Below, one piece after another: positions 43,540-53,853 of a stretch of 64,000 nt of DNA. How positions within the stretch are numbered: position 1 is the stretch's first letter; the number at the start of each line of letters is the position of its first letter. Location: the NCBI GenBank assembly GCA_947631905.1, contig CANRND010000006.1, forward strand, positions 1 through 64,000. The letters run 5' to 3'. The stretch comes from an uncultured Clostridia bacterium. Its GTDB lineage: Bacteria; Bacillota; Clostridia; Christensenellales; Borkfalkiaceae. Made by a program: the position numbers and the translations under genes. The notes beneath the pieces were generated by a model. That model was not told the origin of the DNA, did not search any database, and worked only from the letters and a program-made list of their open reading frames with translations.

Positions 43540-44583
43540 TTATTCCTCTTTGGCTTCGAACTTGTACGCGGTCACCGACTCGTACGTTTTGCCCGCGTCG
43601 AGATAGGACGAGAACACCGCCCCGTACTCGGGAACGTTGACGTTGTTGGGGATCGCCTGCGTTTCGAGGCAGAACGCCGCCCGCTTGCCGTAATACGCAG
43701 TCTTGCCCTGTTGGTGAAGCCCGTTGCCCGTATAGAGCTGTACGGCGGGGAGATCGGTATAGCAACTCATCGTAATGCCCGTTTTGCGGCTCGAAGCAAC
43801 GGCGAATTTTACAAATTCACGGTTTCTGTTCTTCAAAACATAGCAGTGGTCGTAGCCGTTACCCTGACTGAGGTCTACGTCGTCCGCCCCGATGTCCCGT
43901 CCGATCTCTTTCGGCTCGTTGAAGTCGAACGGCGTTCCCTTTACGGCACGGAACCCGCCAACGGGGATCATCGTGGGATCGGTAGGCACGATCTCGTCGC
44001 TGTCGATCCAGAGGAGCTGGTCGAGGACCGTCCCGTCCCCCTCGCCGCTGAGATTGAAGTAGGCGTGGTTGGTGAGATTGAGCGCCGTTTTGCGGTCGGC
44101 GGAAGCCGAGTATGCGATCTTCAACTCTCCGCCGCGGAAAGAATAGACGACTTTTACCGACAGGCCGCCGGGATAGTTTTCTTCGCCGTCGGGGGAGAAA
44201 TAGGTCAAAACGAGGTCGTCGCCCTCGAACGCGTGTTGCCAGATCTTTTTGTTGAAGCCCTCTTTTCCGCCGTGGAGATGGTTGCCGCGGTCGTTACAAT
44301 AGAGGCTGTACGTCTTTCCGTCTACCGTGAGCTTTCCGCCGCCGATGCGGTTGCCAAAGCGGCCGATGAGCGCGCCTAAATAGCCGCCGTTTTGCTCGTA
44401 ACCTGCTACATCCCGATAGCCGAGAACGACGTCCGTAGGCTTCCCGTTCCGATCGGGAACGACGAGGCTCTGCAAGATCCCCCCGTAGCTTAAAACCGTG
44501 GCGTAGCTTTCGCCGTCGCGGAGCGTGAACGCGAGAACTTCCCGCCCGTCCGCAGTCTTTCCGAATTTTTTTGTTTCGATCAT
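43540..44583 (-). CDS. galM: Aldose 1-epimerase (galactose mutarotase)
   Basis: A 347-residue enzyme interconverting alpha- and beta-galactose for the Leloir pathway. The NRIGGGKLTVDG segment, the NHLHGGKEGF His and LTNHAYFNLSGE His motif and a C-terminal ETQAIPNNVN Glu mark the active site. ATG 44583 with GAGGGGG upstream is preferred to TTG 44589. It follows galK by 33 bases in the same operon. Confidence 0.95.
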   Translation of the reverse strand: MIETKKFGKTADGREVLAFTLRDGESYATVLSYGGILQSLVVPDRNGKPTDVVLGYRDVAGYEQNGGYLGALIGRFGNRIGGGKLTVDGKTYSLYCNDRGNHLHGGKEGFNKKIWQHAFEGDDLVLTYFSPDGEENYPGGLSVKVVYSFRGGELKIAYSASADRKTALNLTNHAYFNLSGEGDGTVLDQLLWIDSDEIVPTDPTMIPVGGFRAVKGTPFDFNEPKEIGRDIGADDVDLSQGNGYDHCYVLKNRNREFVKFAVASSRKTGITMSCYTDLPAVQLYTGNGLHQQGKTAYYGKRAAFCLETQAIPNNVNVPEYGAVFSSYLDAGKTYESVTAYKFEAKEE

Positions 44584-44616
44584 TTTCAATCCCCCTCATA
44601 GAATTTCGATTTTGTT

Positions 44617-45801
44617 TTACAGTTGACAGGTCCCCGAGGTCCTGATCTGCGTATAGAATACGTTTTCCTTGCCGAACACGCGCGCCATCGCCCTGCCGTA
44701 TGCCTGCGCGCTCCCCGTGGGGCAGAACGCGATCATCGCGCCCGCAAAGCCGCCGCCCATCATGCGGAACGCCCCCTCTTTAAGGAGTTTTTCACTGAGC
44801 TTTAAGGCGAGGGTGAGCGGCTGTTCGATCTGCCCGGGGACGTAGCAGTTCTGCAAGAACGCGAGGCTGCTCTCCCCGCTCTCGCGCACGGCGGAAAGAA
44901 ACCCCGCCGTATTGCCCGCTTTGAGGGACGCGGCCGCCCGCTCCACCCTCTCGTTCTCTTCGAAGAAGTGGAAAGCGCGCAGAATGGCGCGGTCGCTCAC
45001 CTTGCGGCGAAGGGCGGGCAATTCCGCAACCAGCTCGTCCATGCTTGTTTCGCGGAGGACGCTCTTGCCGAGGGCCGCCGCGACTTCCCCCATCTCCCTG
45101 CGGATGTCCGCATAATGGGAGGTGAGCGCCGCATGCGAGCCGCCCGTATTGGTGAGAACGATGTCGTACCCCTCGGGAGCGGGAACGCTCTCCACCGCGG
45201 GTTCGGCAAGATCGGCAAAGTCAATCCGGTTGAGTCCGCCGAACGCGATGCCGCACTGGTCGAGAAGCCCGCAAGGTTTGCCGAAATAGACATTCTCGGC
45301 ATACTGGGCGGCTTTGGCCCGTTCGAGCGGGGAGACCTTTCCGCCGCAGTAAAGCACGTTGAGAATTTCCGCCACAAGGACCTCGAACGCCGCCGACGAC
45401 GATACGCCCGCGCCGCGGAACACGTTGCTGTGCGTGACCGCCGAAAACCCGCCCACGGGATAGCCGTGCATGGCGAAATATTTGCACACACCCCGCGCCA
45501 GAGAGACGGACTTCCCCTTTTCGCGTTCGCGGCTGTTCAGATCGCCGACCGAAAAGCGGACGGGCGAAAACGCCTCGGCGCGGATATCGATGACGCCGTC
45601 CCCGCGGGGAGCGAGCAGACAAAGAATGTCGCACGAGATCGCGGAAACAAGCACCTTGCCGCGGTTGTGGTCGGTGTGGTTCCCCACGATCTCCGCCCTG
45701 CCGGGGGAGGAGAAGAGCATTTCAGGTGAGCTTGAAAACTCCGCCCGATAGTCATGTTCCAGCGCGCTCAGGCGCTTTTGGTCGACGAAAAAGGTTTGCA
45801 T
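44617..45801 (-). CDS. galK: Galactokinase
   Basis: A 394-residue GHMP kinase phosphorylating galactose. The galactokinase signature SPGRAEIVGNHTDHNRG, the GHMP loop FRGAGVSSSAAFEV and the C-terminal MMGGGFAGAMIAF are complete. ATG 45801 is supported by AAAGGA at eight bases; TTG 45807 is too close. A TTTACT-17-TATAAT promoter precedes it. No galT or galE lies in the window. Confidence 0.96.
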   Translation of the reverse strand: MQTFFVDQKRLSALEHDYRAEFSSSPEMLFSSPGRAEIVGNHTDHNRGKVLVSAISCDILCLLAPRGDGVIDIRAEAFSPVRFSVGDLNSREREKGKSVSLARGVCKYFAMHGYPVGGFSAVTHSNVFRGAGVSSSAAFEVLVAEILNVLYCGGKVSPLERAKAAQYAENVYFGKPCGLLDQCGIAFGGLNRIDFADLAEPAVESVPAPEGYDIVLTNTGGSHAALTSHYADIRREMGEVAAALGKSVLRETSMDELVAELPALRRKVSDRAILRAFHFFEENERVERAAASLKAGNTAGFLSAVRESGESSLAFLQNCYVPGQIEQPLTLALKLSEKLLKEGAFRMMGGGFAGAMIAFCPTGSAQAYGRAMARVFGKENVFYTQIRTSGTCQL

Positions 45802-45829
45802 GGGCAATTCCTTTGCGAAAGTTACTTTG

Positions 45830-45858
45830 ATTATATCACACTCCCGCGCAAAAGTAAA
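45830..45858 (-). promoter_or_regulatory. Promoter of galK-galM
   Basis: TTTACT (45853-45858), 17 bases, TATAAT (45830-45835) on the minus strand. Confidence 0.65.
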
Positions 45859-45890
45859 TAATCTTGCGAAAAATCATACAACCTTGTGTT

Positions 45891-46577
45891 ATGCACAAAA
45901 AATATCTGCCGCTCACCCTCGTACTCGTGGCGTTGCTTGCCTTGCTCGCGGCAACGGGGTATAGGGCGATGACGAGGACCGCGCCCACCATCGGGCTTGC
46001 GGCGGAAAAGCAAATCTATCTCACCTTCGACGACGGACCCAGCACGGTGGTGACCGGACAGATCCTCGACACCCTCAAAGCGGAAAACGTAAAGGCGACG
46101 TTCTTTATCGTAAGCGACCGCGTGAAAGGCAGGGAAGACACCCTCCGCCGCGCCGCGCGGGAAGGACACACCCTCGGCGTACACTCCGCAAACCATGTCT
46201 ATACGCAAATATACGCCTCCGAAGAGGCGTTTCTGCACGATGTGGAGGAGTGCGCTTCCGTGATCGAACGGGTAGCGGGCGTGAAGCCGAACGTCTACCG
46301 CTTCCCCGGCGGAGGAGGGCAAAACCGCGGCGCGTATGCGGACTTGCTGAAACAACGGGGCTACCGCGTGGTGGCCTGGAACGCCGTATGCGGGGACGAG
46401 GAGATCCCCCGCGCGAGCGCGGAGACCCTCCTCAGGGAATCGGTGGATACGGCGCGCGGCAAACAGCCCGTGGTGCTGTTGATGCACGATTCCGCCGCCC
46501 ACCGCGAGACCGCTGCCGCCCTGCCCGAAATCATTGCGTATTTCAAAGGGCAGGGCTACGTTTTTTGCAAGTACTGA
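45891..46577 (+). CDS. Membrane-anchored polysaccharide deacetylase
   Basis: A 228-residue NodB-fold protein, a peptidoglycan or chitooligosaccharide N-deacetylase. An N-terminal hydrophobic anchor (LPLTLVLVALLALLAATGY) is followed by the catalytic motifs TFDDGPS, HSANH and RFPGGGG; the final LLMHDS His is present. It acts outside the membrane. ATG 45891 is used; the ORF track began at a TTG. Its 3' end overlaps the convergent P-ATPase gene by 35 bases. Confidence 0.9.
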   Translation: MHKKYLPLTLVLVALLALLAATGYRAMTRTAPTIGLAAEKQIYLTFDDGPSTVVTGQILDTLKAENVKATFFIVSDRVKGREDTLRRAAREGHTLGVHSANHVYTQIYASEEAFLHDVEECASVIERVAGVKPNVYRFPGGGGQNRGAYADLLKQRGYRVVAWNAVCGDEEIPRASAETLLRESVDTARGKQPVVLLMHDSAAHRETAAALPEIIAYFKGQGYVFCKY

Positions 46578-49179
46578 CCGCCCTGCGCGGCCTGCGCCTC
46601 TTTCCGAAGAATCCCGCGGCCGCCTTATACAGTTCCCCGAGCGGGATGATCGCAACCGAACAGCCGAACACCGCGCACCACTGCGCAAAAGTGAGCGGCA
46701 CGAGGCCGAACGCGCCCGAAAGGAAAGGAACAAACACAAGCAAGACGTTGAGCGCGATCCCGAACGCCGCCGTAAAGAGCAGCGTGCGGTTTGCGAAAAA
46801 TTCTTTGAGCGTGGTCCTGCCGCGCTCTTTCCGTACGTTGAACGCGTGGAAAAGTTCCAGAAACGAGAGCGTGAGGAAAGCGCACGCGGACGCAACCCGG
46901 TTTCCCCAGAACCGCAGACCGAACAGGAACAGCCCCACCGTGATCCCCGCCTGCAAAACGCCGAACGTCGCCATGAACGCGACCGAGCGCTTGGAAAAGA
47001 TCTCTCCCGTGGAGACGGGCGGGCGGTCCATCAGCCCCTCCGTCCGCTCTACGCCGAGCGCCAAAACAGGCAGGGAATCGGTGATGAGATTGATCCACAA
47101 AAGTTGCGTGGACGTGAGAAAATCGTACCGCCAGAGACAGAGCGTGGCAATCAGCACCGCGAGGACTTCGGCAAAATTGGTACTCAAAAAGAAAGAGATC
47201 GTGCGCTTGATGTTGGCAAAGACGTTTCTGCCCTCCTCCACGGCGCGCACCATTGTGGAAAAATCGCCGTCTTCGAGGACCATATCGGCGGCGTTTTTTG
47301 TTACGTCCGTACCGCCGCCCATAGCGACCCCGATGTCCGCCGCCCGCACCGAGGGCGCATCGTTCACGCCGTCTCCCGTCATGGCGACGACCTCGCCCCG
47401 CGCTTGGAGCGCCTTTACGATCTGCTGTTTGTGCTTGGGCGAAACGCGCGCATAGACGCTGATCTTGCCCGCGCGGGAGACAAGCCCCTCGCCCATTCCG
47501 TCGAGTTCCTCCCCCGTAGCGACTTCGCTCCTGCTCTCCGCAATGCCGAGCTGCCGCGCAATGGCGAGCGCGGTGTCCGCGCTGTCGCCCGTGATCATCA
47601 CGGTGCGCACGCCCGCCCTGCGGCAGGCGGAGATCGCCTCTTTCGCGCCCCGCTTGGGGGGATCGTACATCGCCGCAATCCCCAAAAAGACGAGATTTTC
47701 TTCCCGCGCTTCCCCGCGGAACTCCCCCTCCGCAAAGGCAAGCACGCGCTGGCCTTTTCCCGAAAGACGGGATACTTCCCGCAAAACTTTCTCTTTTGCC
47801 TCACGGGTAAGGGGTCTCTCCCCCGCGGCGGCGGCAATGCGGTCACAACGGGAGAGGATGGCCTCCGCCCCGCCCTTTACATAGAGTTTTGCGCCGTCTC
47901 CGCAATCCGCCGCAACGCTCATGCGTTTGCGCTCGGAGGAAAACGGAATGCCGCCCAAACGCTTGCCGCCGAGCGAAAAGCCCACGCGGTCGGCATATTC
48001 GAGCAGGGCGATCTCGGTGGGATCGCCGAGGTACCCGCCTGCGTTCCCTTTCACGCTGTGGCAGAGCCGCACGCAGGCAAGCAACCGCTTTTGCCGCGGC
48101 GAGGCGGTGTACGTCTCTTCCCCTTGAAATTCCGTGCAAATTTCAGTCACCGTCATCTTGTTCTCGGTGAGAGTTCCCGTCTTATCCGAACAGATGCAGG
48201 TGCAGCTGCCCAGCGTTTCCACCGAGGAGAGCTTGCGCATCACCGCATGGGCCTTGCTCATGCGCTGTACCCCCATCGCTAAAATAATGGTGACGACCGC
48301 GCCCATGCCCTCGGGGATCGCCGCCACCGCCACCGCGACCGCCGTCATGAGATTTTCCAGAAAGCTCACCCGCCTTGCGAGAAGCCCGCAGAGAAAGAGT
48401 ACGGCGGCGACCGAAAAGACGGTGACAGTGATGAGTTTCCCGAGCTTTGCCACCGCTTTATCGAGCGGGGAGGGCGCGGGACGGGAGCCGTGCAGAAGGT
48501 GGGCGATCTGACCCATTTCCGTATCCATACCCGTCCCCGTGACGACGCACCGCGCGGCGCCGCCCACGCAGAACGTTCCCATGTGGACGGTGTTCCTGCG
48601 CTCCGCAAGCGAGGAGGACGACACGACGCAATCCCGCTTGGAAACGGGCTTGCTCTCCCCCGTGAGCGACGATTCGTCCGCGCGGAAGCCCTCGCTTTCG
48701 AGGATGCGGCAGTCGGCGGGAACGCGGTCCCCCTCGGCAAGCTCCACAATGTCCCCCGGGACGAGAAGATCCGCCTCAATTTCGCATAGCTTGCCGTCGC
48801 GCACAACTTTTGCAGTCGCCGCGGAGAGTTTTTTGAGTTTTTCGATGGCGGAATCGGCGCGGTATTGCTGGACGAACCCCACCACCGCGTTGAGCAGGAT
48901 GACGGCGAGCAAAATGCCCGTATCCGCGATCTCCGAAAGGCTGTGCGTCACATAGGCGATGACGCCCGAAAGCACGGCGGCGCAGAGAAGAATGATGGTC
49001 ATGAGGTCCTTGAACTGTGCAAAAAACAGACCCGCGAGGCTTGTCTTTTTGCCTTCTGCGAGTCTGTTGTCGCCGTATCTTTTCCGACGCTTTTCCGCTT
49101 CTCCCGACGAAAGCCCGCTACCGCTTGCCGAGAGTTTTTGCAACACTTCGCTCTTTGTGAGCTTGTACGTTTCTTTCAT
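46543..49179 (-). CDS. Calcium-type cation-transporting P-ATPase
   Basis: An 878-residue P2-type ATPase. The phosphorylation motif [13 protein letters not shown], the TGES actuator loop ([14 protein letters not shown]) and the hinge [12 protein letters not shown] are intact, and membrane helices with [16 protein letters not shown] fit the PMR1/SERCA-like Ca2+ group. The N-terminal cation ATPase domain begins [10 protein letters not shown]. It should export Ca2+ or Mn2+. It is a single gene overlapping the deacetylase gene tail to tail. Confidence 0.93.
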   Translation of the reverse strand: MKETYKLTKSEVLQKLSASGSGLSSGEAEKRRKRYGDNRLAEGKKTSLAGLFFAQFKDLMTIILLCAAVLSGVIAYVTHSLSEIADTGILLAVILLNAVVGFVQQYRADSAIEKLKKLSAATAKVVRDGKLCEIEADLLVPGDIVELAEGDRVPADCRILESEGFRADESSLTGESKPVSKRDCVVSSSSLAERRNTVHMGTFCVGGAARCVVTGTGMDTEMGQIAHLLHGSRPAPSPLDKAVAKLGKLITVTVFSVAAVLFLCGLLARRVSFLENLMTAVAVAVAAIPEGMGAVVTIILAMGVQRMSKAHAVMRKLSSVETLGSCTCICSDKTGTLTENKMTVTEICTEFQGEETYTASPRQKRLLACVRLCHSVKGNAGGYLGDPTEIALLEYADRVGFSLGGKRLGGIPFSSERKRMSVAADCGDGAKLYVKGGAEAILSRCDRIAAAAGERPLTREAKEKVLREVSRLSGKGQRVLAFAEGEFRGEAREENLVFLGIAAMYDPPKRGAKEAISACRRAGVRTVMITGDSADTALAIARQLGIAESRSEVATGEELDGMGEGLVSRAGKISVYARVSPKHKQQIVKALQARGEVVAMTGDGVNDAPSVRAADIGVAMGGGTDVTKNAADMVLEDGDFSTMVRAVEEGRNVFANIKRTISFFLSTNFAEVLAVLIATLCLWRYDFLTSTQLLWINLITDSLPVLALGVERTEGLMDRPPVSTGEIFSKRSVAFMATFGVLQAGITVGLFLFGLRFWGNRVASACAFLTLSFLELFHAFNVRKERGRTTLKEFFANRTLLFTAAFGIALNVLLVFVPFLSGAFGLVPLTFAQWCAVFGCSVAIIPLGELYKAAAGFFGKRRRPRRAVSTCKKRSPAL

Positions 49180-49218
49180 GCTTCAAAGTATGAAAGAAAG
49201 GGTGGGATTATGCGGATT

Positions 49219-51213
49219 TTATCTCAATCGCATCTTGCGCTTGACGACGAGATAGAAGAGCAACGCCGCGGCGCCCAAAACGCACGCCACACCGAACACG
49301 ATGGACAAGATGAGATAGACGCGGGAAGCCGTTTCCACCGCGATCACATACCGCGCGTGGGAGAGAGAGGCCGCCTTGAACACCAAACGGTTTTCCTCGC
49401 GCTCGGCTTTTACCTCGGAGAGAGTGCCGTCCGCATTCATGAGGAAGAGGGTGATCTGCTTATCGCTCAGCTCTTCGGGAACGGAGAGACTGACCGTAAT
49501 CGTCCCCGGGTCCTCCACCACAACGCCCTTTTCCTGCAATGTGATCTCATACACCGCCTGCGCCTCTAAGCTCCCTTCGAGTTTCACCGTGACCGCGCGC
49601 GTGACGTCCTCCGCTTTCAGCCGCCATGCGGGAGGAAGCCCGCCGGAGCGCGTTGCGGAAAAGTCCGCGCCGTTCTCTTCATACGTAAGCTGCCTGCGCA
49701 AAACGGTGAGACGGGTATTGAAAACGGAGGCGATCTCCTCATAGTTTTCGCTGTCCGTCACGAGAAAGGAGAGCTTCACCTCGTAAACGTCGGGTTCAAG
49801 AGCGGAAACGTCGAGGGGCGCGCCGTTTAGCTCCGCAACGATCTCCACCCCCGCGGGAAGAGAGGGAACGAACGCCCTTGTGTCGAGCGTTCCGCCCTCG
49901 ATCACCGACTGTTCGGACACCTCTTCCTCCGAGAGCGGAACGACATACTTGCTCACTTCCACGAGGAAAGTCGCGGAAACGCTCCCCGCCGTCACCGTGA
50001 CGGTCGCCTTGCCGTTTTCCCGCGTTGTAAAGTCGGCGGAAAGGGTGTAAAAATCGGTAATGTATTCTTCGCCGCACTTCTGCGCCGTCTCCTCGGCGGT
50101 GGCGCAAACGGTGCGCGAGTTGCCGTCGCTGTACACCCCCTTAAACGTATACCCGTCGCCCGAAGTGAGCGCGGAAGAGGGGCTGTCGAAATAGATCTTG
50201 GGAGGATATTCGGGCGCGATAGCCTCGATGGAAACGAGAACGGGCTTTTCTACGGGGACCGTCACCGTATCGTAAGCGGTCTCCTCTCCCTCGCCGCTCG
50301 CCGTGACCGTCACCTCGCTCGGGCCGACGCGTAGCGTTCCCGAAAGTTCGAACGAGAGCTGCCCCGTATATGCCGCCCCGTTTACGTTAATCCCCGAAAC
50401 CGAGACGTCCTCTTTCAGCGTCTCCAAAGGGGTGGTGGGGAAAACTTTTCCCTCTCCTCTGTATTCGGCGGTAATGGAGTCGAGGGGAGCGGTTTTCAGT
50501 TTGCCGCCCTCGGCGACGTAACTCTTGTTGTCCGAAGTAAAAACGCCCGTACTCCCTTCGTCCTCGGCCGCAAAGGCCTCCTCGGTGGAGATGACCGTGA
50601 CTCCCGCGCGGCCCGTAAAGCCGTTTAAGTTGATCTTATTGCCCGACGAGAGAAAGATGTTGCTGTCCCCGCCGTTGCCGTCCGTATTGTCCTCTACCAC
50701 GGCGTCGCCCGAAAGGGTGAGCTTGCCCGTGACGAACACGCCGCCGCCCTGCGGGGCCGTATTGCCCGAGACCGTGCAACCGTTCAGTGTGAGATTGCCG
50801 AGAACGCCGACATAAATTCCGCCGCCCTGCTCCGCGCTCCCGCCCGTGAGCGTACCGGGACCGTTCACCGTAAGCGTTCCCTCGACTTTGAGAACGGACC
50901 CGCCCTCTTCGCTGTTGAGGGTGAGGGTATGCGTTCCGAGATCGAGCGTCTTTGTTTCACCGGCCTTTATTTCGATCGTCTCCGCCACCTCAACATCCTC
51001 CGACAGCGTGAGGGTGGAAGCGTCCTCTTCCTGCCAGGCCGCAAGGGCCTCGCCGAAAGATGTGTATCCCATTTCGTCTACCGTAGCGACGTTTTGCGGA
51101 TCGTCCGCAGAGACGCTCCGCATTGCAGGAGGCGGGCAAAAGACCGCTCCCGCCAGCAGCAGCGCGCACCCCGCCGCCAAAGCGTATTTTATCACCGTGT
51201 GTTTCATAAGCAT
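49219..51213 (-). CDS. Membrane-anchored surface protein with beta-helix-like start
   Basis: A 664-residue secreted protein with an N-terminal signal segment (YALAAGCALLLAGAVF). Residues about 80-190 contain repeats such as LTVNGPGTLTGGSAEQGGGIYVG and GNTAPQGGGVFVTG, like right-handed beta-helix adhesins. Beta-rich Ig-like segments follow, and a C-terminal helix plus positive tail (LILSIVFGVACVLGAAALLF then KRKMRLR) anchors it. ATG 51213 follows GGAGAAAAAG; the ORF track extends too far. TTGCCT-18-TATAAT is upstream. The ligand and role are unknown. Confidence 0.75.
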   Translation of the reverse strand: MLMKHTVIKYALAAGCALLLAGAVFCPPPAMRSVSADDPQNVATVDEMGYTSFGEALAAWQEEDASTLTLSEDVEVAETIEIKAGETKTLDLGTHTLTLNSEEGGSVLKVEGTLTVNGPGTLTGGSAEQGGGIYVGVLGNLTLNGCTVSGNTAPQGGGVFVTGKLTLSGDAVVEDNTDGNGGDSNIFLSSGNKINLNGFTGRAGVTVISTEEAFAAEDEGSTGVFTSDNKSYVAEGGKLKTAPLDSITAEYRGEGKVFPTTPLETLKEDVSVSGINVNGAAYTGQLSFELSGTLRVGPSEVTVTASGEGEETAYDTVTVPVEKPVLVSIEAIAPEYPPKIYFDSPSSALTSGDGYTFKGVYSDGNSRTVCATAEETAQKCGEEYITDFYTLSADFTTRENGKATVTVTAGSVSATFLVEVSKYVVPLSEEEVSEQSVIEGGTLDTRAFVPSLPAGVEIVAELNGAPLDVSALEPDVYEVKLSFLVTDSENYEEIASVFNTRLTVLRRQLTYEENGADFSATRSGGLPPAWRLKAEDVTRAVTVKLEGSLEAQAVYEITLQEKGVVVEDPGTITVSLSVPEELSDKQITLFLMNADGTLSEVKAEREENRLVFKAASLSHARYVIAVETASRVYLILSIVFGVACVLGAAALLFYLVVKRKMRLR

Positions 51214-51232
51214 CTTTTTCTCCGTTTTTTCT

Positions 51233-51262
51233 ATTATATCACAGGCGGACGGGAAAAGGCAA
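51233..51262 (-). promoter_or_regulatory. Promoter of the surface protein gene
   Basis: TTGCCT (51257-51262), 18 bases, TATAAT (51233-51238) on the minus strand. Confidence 0.55.
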
Positions 51263-51305
51263 GTAAAAAGAGGCGTATGCTCACTTCCGCGCGCGGCAAG
51301 CGCGG

Positions 51306-52781
51306 ATGGCGCATAAAAACCGCGAAGAGCCGCATACTTTTCGTATGAAAATTTCGGGAACACTCCAAAAGGATGTGCAGGCGCTCAAAAAGATCTTGCC
51401 CGCGGAGGATATCCTTACTTTCGACTTTGTCTCCGAAAAGGGGCTGGCGTTTACCGCCGTTTTCGCAGACCCCATTACCGACAAGGAACTTCTGGGCGAA
51501 CAAGTGGTGCGCCCGCTTTTGCTTTACGACGGGAAACCGACCGCGGAAGAGGTGGGCAAAAAGCTCACCTCGCCCGAAAAGCGCACCGAGACCGATCTTA
51601 CAAAGCTCTCCGAAGAGGTGCTTGCGGGCAACCCCGTTCTCCTGTTCGAGGGCATGGACGAGGCCATAATCGTCGGCACCAAAAAAGTGTTCGTGCGGGC
51701 GATCGCCGAGCCCTCCACCGACGTCGCCGTGAAAGGCCCGCGCGAGGGGTTCATCGAGGACATCAAGATCAATACCTCGCTCATCCGCCGCCGTCTCAAA
51801 ACCCCCGAGTTGAAGATCGATTTCCTCAACGTGGGCCGCCGTTCGCAGACTTTCGTCGCCGTGTGCTACCTCGAAGGGACCTCCGTGCAGAAGACGGTGG
51901 ACGACATCAAGCAAAAACTCAAAGAGATCGACATCGACATCATCCCCGACTCTTCCTATCTCACCCATTTTCTCGCGTCCCGCCCCTATTCTCTGCTCAA
52001 ACAGATCGGGACGACCGAAAAACCCGACATCTTCTGCGCGAAGATCGCCGAGGGCAGGGTGGGGATCCTCGTGGACGGCTCCCCCATTGCGCTCACCGCG
52101 CCCTATTTGCTCGTGGAGGACTTCCAGTCGAGCGAAGATTACTTTGTTCCCCCCTACCGCGCCACCTTTACCCGCGTGTTGCGGCTCCTTTCCCTCATCG
52201 TCGCCATCTATCTCCCCGCCTTTTACATCGCGGCGCAGCTCTTCAAATTACAGCTCTTTCCCATCAAACTGCTCATGACGATCTCGGGAAGTATCCGCGA
52301 CATCCCCTTTTCGCCCTCCCTCGAAATGTTGCTCGTGCTGTTCGTTCTCGAAGTGTTGAACGAGGCGAGCATCCGCATGCCGAAATACGTGGGCATGGCG
52401 CTCTCGGTGGTGGGCGCGCTCGTGCTGGGCGAAACCGCCGTTTCGGCGGGATTTGTCTCCACGCCCGCGATCATCATCATCGCGTTCAGCGGCATCGGGC
52501 TGTACGCCGTTCCCAACCTCATCGAACAGACGAGCGTTCTGCGCCTCATCATGCTCCTCGTGGCGGGAAGCGTGGGGACTTACGGCATCATCCTCGCCAC
52601 GGCGTTTATTCTTCTCTATCTCGTGACGGCGGAAAACTTCGGGGTCCCCGTACTCGCCCCTTTCTCCCCTATGGTTGGAAAAGATCTCAGAGACAGCCTC
52701 GTAAAATATAACCTCGGCTCCCTCGAAACCCGCCCGCGCACCTTAAAGAGCGAAAACAAACGGAGGCTCAAACATGAATAA
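51306..52781 (+). CDS. Spore germination receptor A subunit (GerA family)
   Basis: A 491-residue GerA-type protein of the spore inner membrane. A soluble N-terminal region of about 280 residues includes SSYLTHFLASRPYSLLKQIG and is followed by membrane helices. The segment KGPREGFIEDIKINTSLIRRRLKTP and the SPSLEMLLVLFVLEVLNEASIRMP motif are conserved in the family. It starts a gerAA-AB-AC operon. The start (51306 or 51345) is uncertain because neither has a good ribosome binding site. The germinant is unknown. Confidence 0.92.
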   Translation: MAHKNREEPHTFRMKISGTLQKDVQALKKILPAEDILTFDFVSEKGLAFTAVFADPITDKELLGEQVVRPLLLYDGKPTAEEVGKKLTSPEKRTETDLTKLSEEVLAGNPVLLFEGMDEAIIVGTKKVFVRAIAEPSTDVAVKGPREGFIEDIKINTSLIRRRLKTPELKIDFLNVGRRSQTFVAVCYLEGTSVQKTVDDIKQKLKEIDIDIIPDSSYLTHFLASRPYSLLKQIGTTEKPDIFCAKIAEGRVGILVDGSPIALTAPYLLVEDFQSSEDYFVPPYRATFTRVLRLLSLIVAIYLPAFYIAAQLFKLQLFPIKLLMTISGSIRDIPFSPSLEMLLVLFVLEVLNEASIRMPKYVGMALSVVGALVLGETAVSAGFVSTPAIIIIAFSGIGLYAVPNLIEQTSVLRLIMLLVAGSVGTYGIILATAFILLYLVTAENFGVPVLAPFSPMVGKDLRDSLVKYNLGSLETRPRTLKSENKRRLKHE

Positions 52782-53853
52782 GATCTCTCAACGGCAAATC
52801 TATTTCTTCCTCGCCTGCATCGCGCCCGTGGGGAAGCTCGTGATCATGCCCGCCCGCCTTGCGGAATACAGCGGGAACGACCTGTGGCTGCCCGCCCTAG
52901 CGCATTTTGTCTTGCAGGCGCTCGCGGTCTTTTGCGTTCTTCTGCTCGCAAAGCGGAATATGAGCCTGTATGAACTTTTATCGAATACGTTCGGCAAGAT
53001 CGTGGGAAAGATCCTCGTGCTTCTCGTGGGCGCGTTCCTGCTGTATGCGGGGGTCTTGCCCCTTCTCGAACAAAAACTCTTTGTGCAGGGGGTGTTTTAC
53101 GATACCCTGCCCTCCCTCCTCTCCTTTGCGCCCTTCTTTCTGTTCGCGGCATACCTTTGCAGTAAGCCTCTGTCAAGCTACGGGCGGGTGTTCGACCTCC
53201 TTGCTCCCGTGGCGATCGCGGGACTTGCGGGCGTGATCGTCTTTTCCGCGGGCAACGCCGACTATGGCGCGATCCTGCCCGTGGGCGCTTCGGGCGTCAA
53301 GGGAATCGCCTCGGGCGGAGCCTATTCCTTTGCCTGGTTCTTCGACTCCGCGCTCCTTCTCATGATGCTCGGCAAATTCGACTACCGCAAGGGCATGGCA
53401 TGGAAAGGCGCCCTGTGCTACCTCGCGGGCGGCGCGGCGACGGTCTTTTTTCTCATCACGTTCTACGGCGTGTTCGAGGGAACGGCGATCAACCAGCTCT
53501 TCGCTTTTACCAAGACGAGCAAATATTTCTCGGGCTTTACCGTACTCGGCAGAGTGGATTATCTCTTCATCTTCGCGCTCTCCCTCGTAGCGGCGTTCTA
53601 CACGGCGTTGCCCGTTTCGGGCGCGATCGAGAGCGTGGTACAGGCGTTCGGCCGCAAAAAATATATGCCCACCCTGCTCGCCGTGGGGTTTTCCGCGATC
53701 TATTTTCTGATCGCTTACTTCTTCGATTACCGCTTCGGAGAGGCGATGAAAGCGATCTCCCAGCAGGGGTTCTGGCTGTTCCCCGTATTCACCCTCGTGG
53801 TTCCGCCCCTCTTGCTCCTGTTGCGGAAAAGGAGGAAGCATGAAAGCGCGTAA
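52774..53853 (+). CDS. Spore germination receptor B subunit (permease-like)
   Basis: A 359-residue GerAB/endospore germination permease of the APC superfamily, with ten hydrophobic segments. It begins MNKISQRQIYFFLACIAPVG and has FALSLVAAFYTALPVSGAIE in the family-typical place. It overlaps the A subunit gene by eight bases and the C subunit gene by 14, so translation is coupled. It is thought to bind or pass the germinant. Confidence 0.93.
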   Translation: MNKISQRQIYFFLACIAPVGKLVIMPARLAEYSGNDLWLPALAHFVLQALAVFCVLLLAKRNMSLYELLSNTFGKIVGKILVLLVGAFLLYAGVLPLLEQKLFVQGVFYDTLPSLLSFAPFFLFAAYLCSKPLSSYGRVFDLLAPVAIAGLAGVIVFSAGNADYGAILPVGASGVKGIASGGAYSFAWFFDSALLLMMLGKFDYRKGMAWKGALCYLAGGAATVFFLITFYGVFEGTAINQLFAFTKTSKYFSGFTVLGRVDYLFIFALSLVAAFYTALPVSGAIESVVQAFGRKKYMPTLLAVGFSAIYFLIAYFFDYRFGEAMKAISQQGFWLFPVFTLVVPPLLLLLRKRRKHESA